From: Deltaproteobacteria bacterium
Lineage (GTDB): Bacteria > Myxococcota > Kuafuiibacteriia > Kuafuiibacteriales > Kuafuiibacteriaceae
NCBI GenBank assembly: GCA_020632995.1
Contig: JACKEN010000001.1
Span: forward strand, 1,458,001 to 1,522,000
DNA: 64,000 bases
Reading direction: 5' to 3'
Position 1 is the first letter of the stretch; every line of letters starts with the position of its first letter. The position numbers were made by a program, and so were the translations under genes. This document shows positions 41,627-49,464 of the stretch, one piece after another. The notes beneath the pieces were generated by a model that was given only the letters and a program-made list of their open reading frames with translations, made no database searches and was not told where the DNA came from.

Positions 41627-41714
41627 CCCTGTCTCTGAAGCCTGGAGCCGATGGCGCCGGTGTTCGATTCGAGACCAGGAGGACCAGGCGTGGCATCCGG
41701 CCTCAGAGACAGGG
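41627..41714. repeat. Perfect 12-bp inverted repeat pair
   Basis: CCCTGTCTCTGA (41627-41638) and TCAGAGACAGGG (41703-41714), separated by 64 bases. They could be terminal inverted repeats of a tiny mobile element or the stem of a large hairpin. Confidence 0.5.
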
Positions 41715-41895
41715 GGGCAGGCTCGAGGCCGCAGGCGACAGGTTTCGGGCCGCAGGAGTCGCGGCCCTGAAGCCTGGCTCGTGCACCAGCGGCACCCGGA
41801 GGTCGGGGTCGGCTCAGACCTCGCCCGCGGCGACCTTGCGGAGGTACGGCATGAGCCCGAGCTCCTGCCCCTCGAAGCGCTGCAGGGTCTGTTGC

Positions 41896-41909
41896 GCAAT
41901 CCGGCTTGC
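41896..41909. repeat. GCAA-N6-TTGC element, perfect copy
   Basis: Spacer TCCGGC. In the 3' part of the broken gene, where the gene strand reads Ala-Ser-Arg-Ile-Ala. Confidence 0.7.
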
Positions 41910-41910
41910 C

Positions 41911-41970
41911 GCGGCCTTGTCGCCCGCGCAGAGGGCCTCGTCGACCTGCATCGAGGCGGCGCTGAAGCGG
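41911..41970 (-). repeat. Direct duplication, proximal copy
   Basis: About 57-60 bases encoding FSAASMQVDEALCAGDKAAA; almost identical to 42044-42101, which encodes FSAASMQVNEALYAGDKAAA. The two flank the R2 copy, so a duplication accompanied the insertion. Confidence 0.75.
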
Positions 41971-41972
41971 TG

Positions 41973-42033
41973 TCCCCGAAGCTGGCCCTTGGGCCGGGCC
42001 CCTGGTGCCTGGGCACGCCTGCCTGGGCCCTGA
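41973..42033 (+). repeat. Dispersed ~63-bp repeat R2, copy 2
   Basis: Between the two duplicated coding segments. Differs from copy 1 at few positions (the GGGCC-T/G-GG site and a TCC/TGG change). Confidence 0.7.
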
Positions 42034-42043
42034 AGCCTGCGCC

Positions 42044-42101
42044 GCGGCCTTGTCGCCCGCGTAGAGGGCCTCGTTGACCTGCATCGAGGCGGCGCTGAAG
42101 G
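42044..42101 (-). repeat. Direct duplication, distal copy
   Basis: Partner of 41911-41970. This copy is in the original reading frame of the broken gene. Confidence 0.75.
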
Positions 42102-42660
42102 CGAGCGGCACGGTGCGGTTCTTGATGATCTGCGCCTGCTCGGCCGGGCCTAGGCTGCGCTCGTGATCGAGGAGCCGCCCTTCGATGATCGCGTCCGGGT
42201 AGAGGCGGGCCAGGCTGGCGACGACCTCGTTGAGGCGGCCTCGGATGGCGTCGCCGGCCGGGCTCCACAGGAACGCGGCCTCCGCGTCCCCGGGCCAGCT
42301 CATGTCGGTGACCCGCGCGCCGACCTCGGCCGCGCTGCCCCCGGCCCCCAGGAGCGCCTCGAGCGCCTTCACGCGGGCCGAGGCCGCGGCCAGCCCGTCG
42401 GTCCCAGCCCGGAGCCCGGCGAGCCGCACGCCATGGCCGGTGCCCACCGTGTCGTGGCCCGGCCGGGAGTCCTGACCGAGCTTCAGGGCCGCAGCCGAAG
42501 GCTCGAGGGGCTCTGTCGCGTGAGCCGACACACGCTGGGCGTCGATCCTCGCCTCGGGCGCGACCTCACGGGCGACCCCCACCTTGTTGGCGTCATGGGT
42601 GATGCGTACCACGCGGTCGTTATCGCACAGATGCCCGGCGGGTTGCCCCCAATTCGCAAC

Positions 42661-42751
42661 CGCCGGCCCGGGACCCCAGGCAAGCGGAGCGCGCAGGCGG
42701 CCGCAGGCCGGCGGAGAGGGGTGGGACGGCTCCGCCGGCCCGGGACCCCAG
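42661..42751 (+). repeat. Dispersed ~73-bp repeat, copy D (with partial tail in front)
   Basis: Full unit preceded by CCGCCGGCCCGGGACCCCAGG, the tail of another unit, as in copy B. Its right edge abuts the stop codon of the next minus-strand gene. Hairpin arms GGCGGCC and GGCCGGC, with one mismatch. Confidence 0.8.
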
Positions 42752-43228
42752 CTATGGCGCCTGGAACACCGCCTTGCCCATCTTGTCGGTGAGCGCCACC
42801 TTCGGGCCCCGGGCCGGGTCCAGCCCCACTGAGAAGGCGGTCTTGGCGAACGCCTGGTTGGCCCGCAGCTCCGCGCGCCCGTCGTCGGACAACTCGAGGG
42901 CGGCGGTGCCCTTGGGGGACCGGAGCCGGAGGGCGGTGGCGCCGGAGGGGCTGACCACGAAGCCCGCGTCCCCGGTACCGGCCGCGTTCTGGATCAGGAG
43001 GGTCACGGAGCCGTCCTCGGCCACCGCCATCTGGCCCCGGGGCTTCCCCCCGTCGTCCACCAGGACGAACGCGCTCGCCATCACCGGCTTGGGGGTCGGC
43101 GCGGCCCCGCCGACCAGCGCTCCCGCCAGCCCCAGCGCGGCGAGCGCGAGGAGGCGGCGCTGTCGGGTCACCTGAGCCTCGAGGCGGCTCAGGCGCTCCG
43201 AGAGGTTCATCGGGTGCTGATCCATCAT
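42752..43228 (-). CDS. Small membrane-anchored beta-repeat protein, unknown
   Basis: A 158-residue protein. A helical N-terminus (ERLSRLEAQVTRQRR) is followed by one hydrophobic helix (LLALAALGLAGALVGGAA). A beta-rich domain comes next, with repeated D-[DEG]-G-[KST] turns (VLVDDGGKPRGQMAV, AVAEDGSVTLLI, LELSDDGRAELR). The coiled N-terminus and helix suggest a tail or stalk in the envelope. It starts at one of two adjacent ATGs (43228 or 43225). The family is not recognised. Confidence 0.6.
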   Translation of the reverse strand: MMDQHPMNLSERLSRLEAQVTRQRRLLALAALGLAGALVGGAAPTPKPVMASAFVLVDDGGKPRGQMAVAEDGSVTLLIQNAAGTGDAGFVVSPSGATALRLRSPKGTAALELSDDGRAELRANQAFAKTAFSVGLDPARGPKVALTDKMGKAVFQAP

Positions 43229-43285
43229 GGTCCGGGGAGTCTAGCCCAGCCCGGCCCGCACCGACCTCGGGCAGCCGGGACCCGC

Positions 43286-43858
43286 CTAGGAACCCGCGGA
43301 GACGAGGGTGAAGGAGAGCCCGGTCAGGACCTCGAAGTGGTTCGCCACCCCGCCGTCCACCGGGGCCACGATGTGCCGGGCCTCCACCCGGGCCTGGACC
43401 TCGTTCGTGAAGTGGTAGCGGGCCCCCACGCCCCAGTGGAAGGCGAGCCCGTGGTCGCTGCCCATCGCGTCGTCCGGGCCGGTGAGGCCCAGGACCCCCG
43501 CGCCGGCGAGCAGGAAGGGGCTCAGCCGGGCCGGGTAGAGGGCCAGGACGTGCCCGCGCAGGGTGTACAGCTCGGTGTCGCCGTAGTCGGCGCTGGCGAG
43601 CGAGATGTGGCCCGCCTCCGCCTCGACCCCCACGAAGGTGAACGGCAGGTAGGTGAGGCGCAGGGCGAAGTCCAGGCCGGCCCGGTCGAGGGCCACCGCC
43701 CCACCCGAGGCGGAGGTCATCCCGGAGTCGGCGGCGGCGAGGAAGGCGCCGCCGTAGAAGCCGAGCTCCAGGGCGTGGCTGCGGGGACCAGGGGTCGCCT
43801 CGGCGCTGAGCTGGGCGGGCGCAACCAGGAGGGCCAGGGCGAGGGAGAGGCTGCTCAC
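43286..43858 (-). CDS. Small outer-membrane beta-barrel protein
   Basis: A 190-residue exported protein. GTG start, signal peptide SLALALLVAPAQLSAEA, then eight or so strands with alternating hydrophobic residues and turns (ELGFYGGAFLA, FALRLTYLPFTFVGVEAEAG, YTLRGHVLALYPAR, WGVGARYHF, QARVEARHIVAP, FEVLTGLSFTLV). Length and pattern fit the OmpA/OmpX-type eight-strand barrels. The function is not readable. Confidence 0.7.
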   Translation of the reverse strand: MSSLSLALALLVAPAQLSAEATPGPRSHALELGFYGGAFLAAADSGMTSASGGAVALDRAGLDFALRLTYLPFTFVGVEAEAGHISLASADYGDTELYTLRGHVLALYPARLSPFLLAGAGVLGLTGPDDAMGSDHGLAFHWGVGARYHFTNEVQARVEARHIVAPVDGGVANHFEVLTGLSFTLVSAGS

Positions 43859-43916
43859 AACCCCTATGCTCGGCTGCGGAGCTGCGGCCTTTGAGCAGAT
43901 CTTTGAAAGACGTGCC

Positions 43917-44375
43917 CTACTTCTTGCGGGCCGGGGGGCGCTGGAGGGCGGGGTTCGGCATGAGGGCGGCGGCCTTGATCGAGCCCTCGGGGGCGGCGGC
44001 GCCGAAGCGGGGCGCGGTCTTGTCGGGGGTGGTGTCGAGGGCGGTGAGGCGGGCGAACTGCTCCCGCAGGATCGCGTTCTGGTCGGCCACCTGGTGCTTG
44101 ATCGGCTCGAAGTGGGGGGCCTGGGCCCGGACCAGGACCATCAGGCGCTCCATCGAGGCCTCGTCCCCGGCCTGCTTCACGTAGAGCCCGAACGCGGTGA
44201 GGGCGAGGAGCGCGTGGAAGACCTGCTGGAGGTCGGGGTAGATCTCGTTCAGGGCCTTCTGCAGCACCTCGAGGTCCGCCTCGGAGAGGCCGGGGTTTCC
44301 CGTGCCGTACAGCACGTAGGCCTGCTTGGAGATGGCGTGTGGCTCGGTCGGGAGGGAGAGGTCGATCTCCGCCAT
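43917..44375 (-). CDS. Hypothetical helical protein
   Basis: A 152-residue soluble protein beginning MAEIDLSLPTEPHAISKQAY. It is predicted mostly helical, with no signal peptide, no cysteines and no recognised motif. The C-terminus is basic and Pro-rich (LMPNPALQRPPARKK). It is divergent from the SDR gene at 44519 across a 143-nt gap and lies downstream of no obvious operon partner. GC3 and codon use match neighbours, so it is likely a real gene. Confidence 0.6.
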   Translation of the reverse strand: MAEIDLSLPTEPHAISKQAYVLYGTGNPGLSEADLEVLQKALNEIYPDLQQVFHALLALTAFGLYVKQAGDEASMERLMVLVRAQAPHFEPIKHQVADQNAILREQFARLTALDTTPDKTAPRFGAAAPEGSIKAAALMPNPALQRPPARKK

Positions 44376-44505
44376 GAGTCGACCTTACCTCGCCGATGCG
44401 GCGTGGACCACAGGTCAGGCTGGCCCCCCGCGCGGCCCCCCGACCCCACGCTGGACCGCCGGACGGTGAACCCGTGCACGCCTCCGCCCGGTCCACCCCT
44501 GTGTT

Positions 44506-44520
44506 ATGGCGTGGCGCCAT
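44506..44520 (+). promoter_or_regulatory. Inverted repeat overlapping the SDR start codon
   Basis: ATGGCG-TGG-CGCCAT is a perfect 6-bp inverted repeat whose last two bases are the first two of the start codon at 44519. No ribosome-binding site is visible, so start selection or leaderless translation may depend on it. Confidence 0.35.
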
Positions 44521-45280
44521 GAAGATCGATCTCCAGGACAAGGTGGCCATCATCACCGGCGCCAGCCGCGGCATCGGCGCCGACATCGCCGAGAGCTTCG
44601 TGCAGGCGGGGGCCAAGGTGGTGCTCGCCGCGCGCAAGCAGGAGGGCGTGGAGGCCGTCGCGGCCCAGATCCGCGCCGCGGGCGGCGAGGCGCTGGCGAT
44701 GGCCTGCCACACCGGGGACACCGCACAGATCGAGGCCCTGGTGGCGGCCGCGGTGGAGCGCTTCGGGAAGGTCGACGTGCTCGTGAACAACGCCGCCACC
44801 AACCCCTACTTCGGCCCGATGATGGGCGTGGAGTGGCCGGCTTGGGACAAGACCTTCGACGTGAACGTGAAGGGTTACTTTGCCGCCGCCCGCGCGGTGG
44901 CCCAGCACCTGATCGACCGCGGCGCCCCAGGCGCGATCTTGAACGTGTCCTCGGTGTTGGGGCTGCGCGCGGGCCGCTTCCAGGGGGTCTACGCGATGAC
45001 CAAGGCGGCGGTGATCTCGATGACCAAGACCCTCGCGGTGGAGTGGGGCCCGAGCGGCATCCGCGTGAACGCGATCGCCCCCGGCTTCATCGACACCAAG
45101 TTCTCCGCCGCCCTCACCCACAACGACGGCATCAAGAAGATGATCGTCGACAAGACCCCGCTCGGCCGCATCGGCTCCCCCGACGACGTCTCCGGGCTCG
45201 CGGTCTACCTCGCGAGCGACGCGGCGAAGTTCGTCACCGGGGCCACCTTCGTGGCCGACGGCGGCCTCACGGTGGAGTAG
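44519..45280 (+). CDS. Short-chain dehydrogenase/reductase (SDR, FabG-like)
   Basis: A 253-residue classical SDR oxidoreductase. NAD(P)-binding TGASRGIG (about 13-20), NNAA (structural motif), catalytic Ser in NVSSVLG and YAMTK with Tyr and Lys. The typical C-terminus GRIGSPDDVSGLAVYLASD…FVADGG is present. The substrate is unknown; FabG-type beta-ketoacyl reductase or an alcohol dehydrogenase is likely. It starts at 44519 within an inverted repeat. Its end overlaps the M61 gene by 14 nt. Confidence 0.9.
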   Translation: MKIDLQDKVAIITGASRGIGADIAESFVQAGAKVVLAARKQEGVEAVAAQIRAAGGEALAMACHTGDTAQIEALVAAAVERFGKVDVLVNNAATNPYFGPMMGVEWPAWDKTFDVNVKGYFAAARAVAQHLIDRGAPGAILNVSSVLGLRAGRFQGVYAMTKAAVISMTKTLAVEWGPSGIRVNAIAPGFIDTKFSAALTHNDGIKKMIVDKTPLGRIGSPDDVSGLAVYLASDAAKFVTGATFVADGGLTVE

Positions 45281-47147
45281 CGGCCAGCCAGGCCTGCCGG
45301 CGGGCCTCGGCGGTGCCGCGGGCGGCCGGGTGCAGCTCGAGCTTGTATTGGCTGCGCGGTCGCGCGCCGATCGTCGTCGAGAGCTGCCGCATCCGCCCGC
45401 GCCGCGCGTAGTCCACCCGCACCTGGTCACCGGGCGTGTAGCGCTGCGCCGCGCTCGTCAGATCCTGGCCGATGCGGATGCCGTCCAGGCCGAGGAGCTC
45501 GTCCCCCACCTGCAGGCCCGCCTGCTCGGCGGGGCCGCCCGCCACCACCTCGCTGATCACCAGGCGCCCGGACTCGAGCCGGGTCATCACCCCGATGAAG
45601 GCCCGCTTGCGCTCCGCCTCGACCTTGGCCTCGTCGCTCGCGCCGGCCTTCGGGGCATCGGGGTCGGCCGCGAAGCGCAGCCCCAAGTACTCGAGCGCCG
45701 CGTCGTAGGGCACCGGCGCGGTGGTCTGGACCAGCCGCCGCGCGAGCGCCCCGACCTCGGGCCCGCCGACCTCCTCGAAGAGCGCGAGGAGCGCCTCGTC
45801 GGTGTAGCCCTGCGCGCCGCTGAAGCGCTGGGCGGCCAGGCGCATGAGATCGTCGAGGCTCTTGCGCCCGCCGGTGTCGGCCCGGATCGCGGCGTCGAGG
45901 ACGAAGCCCACCACCGCGCCCTTCGTGTAGTAGCTCACCGTGGTGTTCCGGGAGCTCTCGTCGGGCCGATAGAACTCGATCCACGCATCGAAGGAGGCCC
46001 GCGCCAGGGGCTGCTCGAGGCGGCCCGGCGTCGTCTCGAGGCGCTCGATCTGCTTCGAGAGCGCGGTGAGGTACTGGGCGTCGGTCATCAGCCCCGCCCG
46101 GCGCACCAGGAGGTCGTCGTAGTAGGACGTGAAGCCCTCCACGAACCACAGGCCCTCGGTGTAGTTCTCGGCCTCGTAGTCGAAGGGCCCGAGGGTGATC
46201 GGCCGCAGGCGCTTGCCGTTGTTGGCGTGGAAGTACTCGTGGGCCACGAGGCCCAGCCACCGGCGCAGCGCATCCGGGGTCCGAGCCCCGAAGCGGTCGG
46301 TCATCATCAAGGTCGAGCAGCGGTGCTCGAGGCCCCCGCCCTCGCCGTTGATCACGTTCAAGAAGAGGTAGCGCTCGCAGTCGAGCGGGCCCCACAGCGC
46401 CCGGGCCGCCTGCACCACCTTGGCCGCCGCGGCCGCCGCCTCGTCGTCGGGCCAGAAGCCCGCTCCGCCCACCGACACCACCTCGTGGGCGGTGCCCATC
46501 ACCTCGAACGCCCGGCGCCGGAGCGGCCCGAGCACCAGGGGCGCGTCGATCAGCGCGTCGTAGCTCGGCGCCACCAGGGCGCCGGCCTCGGTCCGCGGGA
46601 GCGCGGCCGCGAGCTCGGTGTACGCCTCGGGCCGGACCACCGTGACCTCGTAGGGCGCGTCGGGCGCCCCGAAGTCCTGCAGGAACGTGGCCGCCCCGAC
46701 CAGCACCGCGTAGTCCGGGTCGACGTAGCTGCCCTGGACCGCCGCGGCCCGGGCGTAGACCCGGTAGCGCAGGTTGACCTGCGATGCGCCGCCGGTGACC
46801 ACCGCCCACCGGTTCTTGCTCACCTTGCGCACCACCAGCCTCGCGCCGTCGGGCGCGAAGGCCTCGAGCCGCTCGAGGTGCCGGGCGTACTCGCGGATCA
46901 GGTACGAGCCGGGGGTCCACACCGGCATCATCAGCAAGAGCTCGGCTCGGCCCGGGGTGGGCACGGTGGCCTCCACCTCGACGAAGTGGGTCGTGGGGGC
47001 CGGGAACGAGAGCCGGTAGGCCACCGCGGACGACGAGGTGGCCACCACCTGCGCGGGCGGCGGCGCCGCGCTCACCGCTGGGGCGGGCGGCGCCTCCGGC
47101 CGGGTGCAGGCGGCGAAGGCCAACGTCAGGCAGGCCAGCCTGCGCAT
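45267..47147 (-). CDS. M61-family glycyl aminopeptidase-like lipoprotein with PDZ domain
   Basis: Zinc peptidase of 626 residues. An N-terminal lipobox (LTLAFAAC) suggests anchoring to the membrane. A beta-rich N-terminal domain precedes the catalytic domain. The zinc motif is AHEYFHANNGKRLRP (HExxH about residue 302), with a third-ligand region in FVEGFTSYYDD. A C-terminal PDZ domain (GGPAEQAGLQVGDELLGLDGI) binds peptide ends. The ATG at 47147 overlaps the kinase stop (TGATG), so the pair is coupled. Likely function: cell-envelope peptide trimming. Confidence 0.85.
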   Translation of the reverse strand: MRRLACLTLAFAACTRPEAPPAPAVSAAPPPAQVVATSSSAVAYRLSFPAPTTHFVEVEATVPTPGRAELLLMMPVWTPGSYLIREYARHLERLEAFAPDGARLVVRKVSKNRWAVVTGGASQVNLRYRVYARAAAVQGSYVDPDYAVLVGAATFLQDFGAPDAPYEVTVVRPEAYTELAAALPRTEAGALVAPSYDALIDAPLVLGPLRRRAFEVMGTAHEVVSVGGAGFWPDDEAAAAAAKVVQAARALWGPLDCERYLFLNVINGEGGGLEHRCSTLMMTDRFGARTPDALRRWLGLVAHEYFHANNGKRLRPITLGPFDYEAENYTEGLWFVEGFTSYYDDLLVRRAGLMTDAQYLTALSKQIERLETTPGRLEQPLARASFDAWIEFYRPDESSRNTTVSYYTKGAVVGFVLDAAIRADTGGRKSLDDLMRLAAQRFSGAQGYTDEALLALFEEVGGPEVGALARRLVQTTAPVPYDAALEYLGLRFAADPDAPKAGASDEAKVEAERKRAFIGVMTRLESGRLVISEVVAGGPAEQAGLQVGDELLGLDGIRIGQDLTSAAQRYTPGDQVRVDYARRGRMRQLSTTIGARPRSQYKLELHPAARGTAEARRQAWLAATPP

Positions 47148-47854
47148 CACGACGCCCCCTTCACCGCGGCCTCGATGCGCTCGAACAGGTCGAGCCGGTG
47201 CACGAGGTCGGAGAGATAGTCGAGCTCGTCGGTGTCGACGACCAGGGTCTCGGAGAGATCGTAGCGAAGGAACCACTCATCGTAGAGCGCCTGCAGCCGC
47301 ACCAGGTAGGTGCGCGGGATGGCCTGCTCCTCCGGCCGCCCCCTGAGCGCGATGCGCTTACGCAGCGTCCCCACCCCGCACTTCAGGTAGATCATCAGGG
47401 TCGGCGGGCGGAGCTCCTGGATGATCGCCTCGTAGAGGCCACGGTAGGTCTCGTAGTCCCGCTTCGACATCTTGCGCTGCCGGTACAGGTTCTCGGCGAA
47501 GATCTCGGCGTCCTCGTAGATGGTGCGGTCCTGGATCACCGCGTCCTCCACGTTCGCCAGGGCCTGGTGCAGGCGCAGCTTGGCGGAGAGGAAGTAGAGC
47601 TGGGAGTGGAAGGCCCAGGCCTTCATGTCGCCGTAGAAGTCCTTCAGGTACGGGTTGGTCTCGTTCGGCTCGAAGTACGGGCGCAACCCGTACTGCCGGC
47701 TCAGGAAGTCGACCAGGGTGCTCTTGCCGGCCCCGATGTTGCCGGCCACCGCGATGAAGCGGCGCGGGCCGAGGCTCCTGGGTGGGCGGGGGTCGGCGGG
47801 CGTCGCGTCGAGCAAGGCCGGTCCGCCATACCCCAGGCGCGGGCCCCTCATCAA
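47147..47854 (-). CDS. Deoxynucleoside kinase (dAK/dCK/dGK type)
   Basis: A 235-residue nucleotide-salvage enzyme that phosphorylates deoxynucleosides with ATP. P-loop AGNIGAGKST about 37-46, the Glu/Arg motif ...PNETNPYLKDF, QDRTIYED (the DRS/ERS-like region) and a LID-like RGRPEEQA. Substrate choice between dA, dC and dG is not decidable. The start at 47854 is upstream of a TTG at 47815 that might be used instead. It is transcribed toward the M61 gene. Confidence 0.9.
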   Translation of the reverse strand: MMRGPRLGYGGPALLDATPADPRPPRSLGPRRFIAVAGNIGAGKSTLVDFLSRQYGLRPYFEPNETNPYLKDFYGDMKAWAFHSQLYFLSAKLRLHQALANVEDAVIQDRTIYEDAEIFAENLYRQRKMSKRDYETYRGLYEAIIQELRPPTLMIYLKCGVGTLRKRIALRGRPEEQAIPRTYLVRLQALYDEWFLRYDLSETLVVDTDELDYLSDLVHRLDLFERIEAAVKGAS

Positions 47855-47916
47855 ACCTGGCTCCGATGTGCGACTCTGTGAGCAACTCTCGTACGAAGTG
47901 CGCGATAACTGGGAGG

Positions 47917-49425
47917 ATGACCGTCGGCAGGACCCGAGCCAGCGCCCCCAGCTACGTCTCCAGCAGCGTAGTTACCCCAGGTGGCCTCACCTCCTCCGCC
48001 ACGAACGTGCCTTCCTTCCAGGCCAGCACCCCCGACCTCCCCAACGTGGAGTTCCGGAAGCCCACCACCACCGCCCCCGCCACCAGCCTGGTGGGGCGCC
48101 TGCAGCCCGCGGTGGCCGGTGTGCTGCTCGCCGCGACCCTCGGCACCTCGATGGCGCAGGCCCAGGGCGTGCCGGTCCAGACCGTCGCCCTCCCCCCGGC
48201 CGAGACCGCCGCGGTGGTGCAGGTGGTGACGGCGGAGCCCAACGTCGCCGCCTTCAACGACGCGATGCGGACCCTCGAGGCCCGGCTCGCCAACGGTGAG
48301 ATCACCGCGGCCCAGATGGCCCAGGCGCGCACGGTGCTCTACCGGGTCCACGTCCAGGGCTACCGGGGCGCCGACGTGCCCCGGGACGAGCGCGGCCGCA
48401 TCACGGTCGACGCGGTGCTCGAGGCCCAGGGCGCGCCCCAGGGGGTCGCGATGACCCGGGGCCAGCGGGTGATGGACCAGCTCGCGCGGGACCTCGAGAC
48501 CCGGATGCGGATCACCGCGAAGGACATGGCCACGGGCAACTACACCCCGCTCGAGGGGGCGCCCGGCTACAAGGAGATCTCCCAGCAGGACGCGCAGCGC
48601 CTCCTCACCGACGCCCTCAAGCGCATGCCGATCGGCGAGCTGCCGGGGGGCTCGGGCCTCGCCGAGGCGCTCGGGAACCTCCCCGGGGCGGAGGGGCTCG
48701 ACGTGGCCAACATGAGCTTCGACGAGCTCTCCCGCGCCCTCCAGGACGAGGCCAAGGCGTGGCTGAAGGCCGAGGTGGGCCCCTTCATCGAGGACCACAA
48801 GGTGGAGTCGGCCACGGTGGCCTTCGCCGCGATCACCGGCCTGCGCGCGGCCAGCCCCGACGCGGCCAAGCTGATGGACAGCCTGGGGGTGAAGATCCGG
48901 GTGTGGAAGACCCAGACCAACGACGGGCTCCTCCGCACCCAGGGGCGCCTGGTCTACCGCGACGCGAACGTCCTCCCCGACCTCGACGTGGAGGGGCAGC
49001 TCCACCACCAGCTCAACGACCGCACGTCGCTGCGCGCCGGGATCACCGGGACCCTCTCGCTCGAGGGGAGCGAGCACTTCACCGGCGCCGCCACCATCGG
49101 GGCCCACTACACCGGCGACAACTACTGGGTCGACGGGGCCGGCGCCTACGACATGAAGACCGAGCGCTGGCGGGCCAGCCTCACCGGCGGCTACGTGCCA
49201 GGCCCGGACTTCCGCGCGGTCGGCAGCCTCACCGCCACCTTCGGGGACGGCGTGGCCCGCGGGGACGCCAACGGCCGCGCCGCGCTCGAGCTCGACCTGA
49301 CCCGGGACCTGCGCTTCGGGAACGGAGTCACCGGGGACATCGGCGCCTACGTCGGCGCCAGCGCCGACACCGACGGCAGCCACACCGACCTCAACGCCGG
49401 CATCATGCTCCGCCTGCGCTGGTAA
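47917..49425 (+). CDS. Exported protein with C-terminal barrel-like domain
   Basis: About 502 residues. A hydrophobic signal-like segment (VAGVLLAATLGTSMAQAQ) lies about 57 residues after the start. A helical middle (about 90-310, with IEDHKVESATVAFAAITG) follows, then about 170 residues of beta-strands with aromatic ends (LVYRDANVLPDLDVEGQLHH, SLRAGITGTLSLEG, LNAGIMLRLRW), as in outer-membrane barrels. The start is uncertain: ATG 47917 directly follows GGGAGG (too close), ATG 47866 lacks a ribosome-binding site, and GTG 48091 gives a standard signal peptide. The function is unknown. Confidence 0.65.
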   Translation: MTVGRTRASAPSYVSSSVVTPGGLTSSATNVPSFQASTPDLPNVEFRKPTTTAPATSLVGRLQPAVAGVLLAATLGTSMAQAQGVPVQTVALPPAETAAVVQVVTAEPNVAAFNDAMRTLEARLANGEITAAQMAQARTVLYRVHVQGYRGADVPRDERGRITVDAVLEAQGAPQGVAMTRGQRVMDQLARDLETRMRITAKDMATGNYTPLEGAPGYKEISQQDAQRLLTDALKRMPIGELPGGSGLAEALGNLPGAEGLDVANMSFDELSRALQDEAKAWLKAEVGPFIEDHKVESATVAFAAITGLRAASPDAAKLMDSLGVKIRVWKTQTNDGLLRTQGRLVYRDANVLPDLDVEGQLHHQLNDRTSLRAGITGTLSLEGSEHFTGAATIGAHYTGDNYWVDGAGAYDMKTERWRASLTGGYVPGPDFRAVGSLTATFGDGVARGDANGRAALELDLTRDLRFGNGVTGDIGAYVGASADTDGSHTDLNAGIMLRLRW

Positions 49426-49464
49426 TGCTTGCGAGCCGCCCGGTTCGATGCTGCAACCGGATCC

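Larger units (their letters stand above)
41536..41813. other. Repeat-rich intergenic region
   Basis: 278 bases between the anti-sigma gene and the broken gene, with no convincing ORF. It contains one copy of the ~63-bp repeat (41551-41613) and a perfect 12-bp inverted repeat (41627-41638 with 41703-41714) around 64 bases. It looks like a decayed repeat cluster. Confidence 0.6.
41814..42612 (-). pseudogene. Unknown gene broken by a repeat insertion and segmental duplication
   Basis: The gene reads from 42612 (MVRITHDANKVGVAREV) through a helical protein to …AASMQVNEALYAGDKAAA. There 133 bases intervene: an R2 repeat copy flanked by two copies of a ~57-bp coding segment (41911-41970 and 42044-42101). 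133 is not a multiple of three, so the frame is lost and translation runs on to 41491 (373 residues). Removing the 133 bases restores an end SRIAQQTLQRFEGQELGLMP…AAGEV and a stop at 41814. The intact product, about 221 residues, has no signal peptide and is not recognised. Confidence 0.7.

Noticed and set aside
41640..41690. tRNA-like T-loop (GTTCGATTCGAG) in the repeat-rich region
   Set aside because: No acceptor, D or anticodon stem can be formed around it; the five T-stem pairs do not close.
41491..41813. C-terminal extension of the broken gene as a real protein end
   Set aside because: It is Arg/Gly/Pro-rich and encoded by the repeat and the intergenic region; the original end is in another frame, ending at 41814.
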